Source of the DNA: UMGS1590 sp900552455
GTDB taxonomy: Bacteria; Bacillota; Peptococcia; Peptococcales; Peptococcaceae
Reading direction: 5' to 3'
Assembly (NCBI GenBank): GCA_963931105.1
Contig: OZ007004.1
Location: 1,054,001 to 1,118,000 of the forward strand
DNA: 64,000 bases
Shown: positions 61,942 through 64,000 of the stretch, piece after piece
How the letters are laid out: every line of letters starts with the position of its first letter
How positions within the stretch are numbered: position 1 is the first letter of the stretch
Position numbers and translations under genes: made by a program
Notes under the pieces: model-generated
What the model saw: only the letters and a program-made list of their open reading frames with translations
Database searches by the model: none
Told to the model about the DNA's origin: nothing

Positions 61942-63150
61942 ATGAGTATCTATGAACCACAAGGTCGTTATGCGAACTCTGAAGCGCAGACGATCGATGA
62001 ACTGATGCAAAAGCAGCAGGAAATGCAGAATCTGCAGACAGACAAAGACCCATCCCAGACCTATATCATGAATATGGGCCCTCAGCATCCTTCGACCCAC
62101 GGGGTTTTCCGTGCCAAGCTCACGATGAACGGCGAAAAAGTCGTCGGCTGCGAAAACGTTTGCGGTTATCTCCATCGCGGCATTGAAAAGCTGTCCGAAG
62201 ATCGCACCTGGGCACAGGTCGTGCCATACGCCGACCGTCTCGACTACCTCTCCTGCATCCTCAATGAATGGGGCTATTGCATGGCAGTTGAACAGCTCCT
62301 GGGTGTCGAAGTACCGGAACGCGGCGAATATGTGCGCGTCGTCATCGGTGAATTGCAGCGTATCGCGCACCATCTCGTTTATCTCGCCTGCATGGCGCTC
62401 GACTTCAACGGCTACACCGTCTGGATGTACATGTTCCGCGAACGCGAAAAAGTCTTCGACCTGCTCGAAGCTTACAGCGGCAGTCGCATGAACAACCACG
62501 CTTTCCGCATCGGCGGGGCACCAACACCACTGCCAGAGGGCTTCAAAGAAAAGCTCACAAAATGGCTGGATGAATTCCCGGATGCCCTCAAAGATTTCCA
62601 GAACGTCTTAAACGGCAACGAAATCTTCCTCGCCCGTACCAAAAACGTCGGCGTCATCGATGCAGAAATGTGCAAAAACTACGGCGTCTACGGCGCAAAT
62701 CTGCGCGCAGCCGGCGTCAAGATCGACCTGCGCAAGGACAAGCCTTACAGCGTCTACGACCGTTTCGATTTCGAAGTGCCAACTGGTGAGATCGGCGACT
62801 GCTACGACCGCTACATGCTGCGCTATTGGGAAATGGCAGAATCTGCCAAGATCATCCGCCAGGCTCTGGAGCAAATGCCAGACGAAGGTCCAACCATGGG
62901 CAAGGTGCCAAAGATGATCAAGGTTCCTGCCGGTAGTGCTTATGCACAGCTCGAAGGCGGCATGGGCTGGCTCGGTTTCTATGTCGTCAGTGATGGCGGT
63001 ACCAAGCCATACCGCGTGCGCATCCACGCGCCAAGCATGATGAGCGTGTTCGCTCTGCAGGACATCGTCGGCGTTGAAGACATGTTCATGCAGGATTACG
63101 TCGCAGCCCTGGCATCGGTCGATATCGTACTCGGTGAAGTGGACCGTTAA
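61942..63150 (+). CDS. nuoD: NADH-quinone oxidoreductase subunit D
   Basis: 402 aa. M-G-P-Q-H-P-S-T-H-G-V-F, C-G-Y-L-H-R-G-I-E-K and C-terminal D-I-V-L-G-E-V-D-R are conserved; 49-kDa quinone-site subunit related to [NiFe]-hydrogenase large subunits, lacking the Ni Cys. Ribosome site GGGAGGGGG. Confidence 0.97.
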   Translation: MSIYEPQGRYANSEAQTIDELMQKQQEMQNLQTDKDPSQTYIMNMGPQHPSTHGVFRAKLTMNGEKVVGCENVCGYLHRGIEKLSEDRTWAQVVPYADRLDYLSCILNEWGYCMAVEQLLGVEVPERGEYVRVVIGELQRIAHHLVYLACMALDFNGYTVWMYMFREREKVFDLLEAYSGSRMNNHAFRIGGAPTPLPEGFKEKLTKWLDEFPDALKDFQNVLNGNEIFLARTKNVGVIDAEMCKNYGVYGANLRAAGVKIDLRKDKPYSVYDRFDFEVPTGEIGDCYDRYMLRYWEMAESAKIIRQALEQMPDEGPTMGKVPKMIKVPAGSAYAQLEGGMGWLGFYVVSDGGTKPYRVRIHAPSMMSVFALQDIVGVEDMFMQDYVAALASVDIVLGEVDR

Positions 63151-63165
63151 AGGGGGTAGTTATTC

Positions 63166-64000
63166 GTGCTTAATAATCTGTTTATCAACATAGGCAACTG
63201 GATCGTCGACATCACCATGCGCCTTGGCGGTTCCCAGGCCCTCGGTCTCTGGATCGAACGCATCGTCGCAGCTGTCGTCGTCCTCGTCTTTTTGTTGTGC
63301 AACGTTATCATTTTGGTTTATCTGGAACGTAAGATCTCCGGCTTTATCCAGGAGCGTCTCGGGCCAAACCGTATGGGGCCGTTCGGTATCTTCCAGCTTT
63401 TCATGGACATCCTGAAGCTCGTCAGTAAGAACACCGTCACCCCGGATCGTGCCGATAAGTTCCTGTACAATCTCGTACCGATCGTCGTCTTCATCCCAAC
63501 CATGATGGTATTTGCCGTCATGCCGCTTGGTGAAGGCATGACCGTCTACGATTCGCCTGTCAGTCTCATCTATTATTTCGCAGTCAGCGCCTTTACCACG
63601 CTGATCCTGCTCCTTTCCGGCTGGGCTGCTAACAACAAATACAACCTCATGGGTGGTATGCGTGCTGCAGCGCAGATGGTCAGCTACGAAATCCCGCTGC
63701 TCTTTTCTCTGCTCGGGATCGTCATGCTCACCGGCAGCCTCAACCTCAACGACATCGTCTATGACCAGATCGAACATGGCTGGTTCATCTTCCGTCAGCC
63801 GCTCGCTTTCATCATCTTCTCGATCGCAGCGACCGCCGAGATCAACCGCTCCCCATTCGACCTGGCAGAAGGTGAACAGGAGCTCATCGCCGGTTATCAG
63901 ACCGAGTACAGTGGCATGCGTTTCGCATTCATGTACCTCGGTGAATACGTCGCCATGCTCGCCATGTGCTGGCTGGCTGCCGTGCTCTTCCTCGGCGGCT
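63166..64000 (+). CDS. nuoH: NADH-quinone oxidoreductase subunit H (3' partial)
   Basis: The frame from GTG 63166 (AAAGGGGGT upstream) stays open to the window end, about 278 residues seen. Conserved YLERKISGFIQERLGPNRMG, GMRAAAQMVSYEIP and the charged loop AEINRSPFDLAEGEQELIAGYQTEYSGM identify NuoH, the quinone-chamber subunit. The order A-B-C-D-H without E/F/G between D and H indicates an 11-subunit-type operon continuing downstream. Confidence 0.96.
   Translation, partial: MLNNLFINIGNWIVDITMRLGGSQALGLWIERIVAAVVVLVFLLCNVIILVYLERKISGFIQERLGPNRMGPFGIFQLFMDILKLVSKNTVTPDRADKFLYNLVPIVVFIPTMMVFAVMPLGEGMTVYDSPVSLIYYFAVSAFTTLILLLSGWAANNKYNLMGGMRAAAQMVSYEIPLLFSLLGIVMLTGSLNLNDIVYDQIEHGWFIFRQPLAFIIFSIAATAEINRSPFDLAEGEQELIAGYQTEYSGMRFAFMYLGEYVAMLAMCWLAAVLFLGG

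Overview
The window reads as chromosomal DNA of a strictly anaerobic, mid-to-high-GC member of the Bacillota. The pointers are S-layer-homology (SLH) proteins, reverse rubrerythrin with a PerR-type operator, a 2-hydroxyacyl-CoA dehydratase/activator pair, strong AGGAGG ribosome sites with frequent TTG/GTG starts, an F-type ATP synthase with a sodium-type c subunit, and a NuoABCDH start of a complex I operon. I cannot decide between a Clostridia/Peptococcia-type and a Negativicutes-type lineage from sequence alone. I found no tRNA, rRNA, CRISPR array or insertion sequence.

Layout. 1-7.6 kb: a very large cell-surface SLH protein with several covalent-FMN (SGAT) domains, apparently split in two ORFs by one extra C. 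7.7-11.9 kb: small peptides and a metal-binding HMA protein, an aminotransferase remnant, a LysR regulator, beta-carbonic anhydrase, a D-2-hydroxyacid dehydrogenase and an HD protein. 11.9-14.9 kb (minus): HgdB-type dehydratase component and a fused HgdB-like/activator protein. 15-20.7 kb: zinc macrodomain, an AT-rich CoiA-like nuclease, an OhrR-like MarR regulator, a secreted protein, an AI-2E family permease and a YjjG-type nucleotidase. 20.8-26.4 kb: oxidative-stress and iron genes (PerR box, reverse rubrerythrin, ferritin), a UbiA/DPPR-synthase-like prenyltransferase with a polytopic partner, a Spx/ArsC-like protein, a structured RNA leader and an XRE regulator fused to a superoxide-reductase-like domain. 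26.6-31.8 kb: an S-layer protein gene with an in-frame TGA at codon 8, a lipoprotein and a patatin. 31.9-38.4 kb: a polyphosphate kinase 2 with a lysine-rich partner, an AAA ATPase gene bracketed by 125-bp direct repeats, BrnQ and a nucleoid-associated protein.

38.4-38.7 kb holds the most striking small locus: a 27-aa membrane peptide with its own promoter, facing a roughly 75-nt antisense RNA that shares its terminator and carries direct repeats complementary to the peptide's ribosome site and start codon. This is the layout of the enterococcal par/Fst type I toxin-antitoxin system. 38.8-45.7 kb: a Gld-type ABC exporter operon (GldA-GldF-GldG-DUF4340), then a two-component system whose response regulator is frameshifted. 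45.8-52.6 kb: XRE membrane regulator, nitroreductase, an SPFH/DUF1648/Arc-like/YbjQ operon behind a tandem-palindrome operator, dCMP deaminase and UDP-GlcNAc 2-epimerase. 52.7-60 kb: the full atp operon (two AtpI/AtpZ-like genes, atpB, two atpE copies with identical protein, atpFHAGDC). 60.5-64 kb: nuoA-B-C-D and a nuoH that runs off the window.

The energy genes fit together: complex I and ATP synthase are adjacent, and the c subunit carries the Na+-ligand set, which suggests sodium bioenergetics. Three genes are disrupted by single-base differences (about 5235, 26804 and 45588). These could be real (phase or strain variation) or assembly errors, and need reads to settle.
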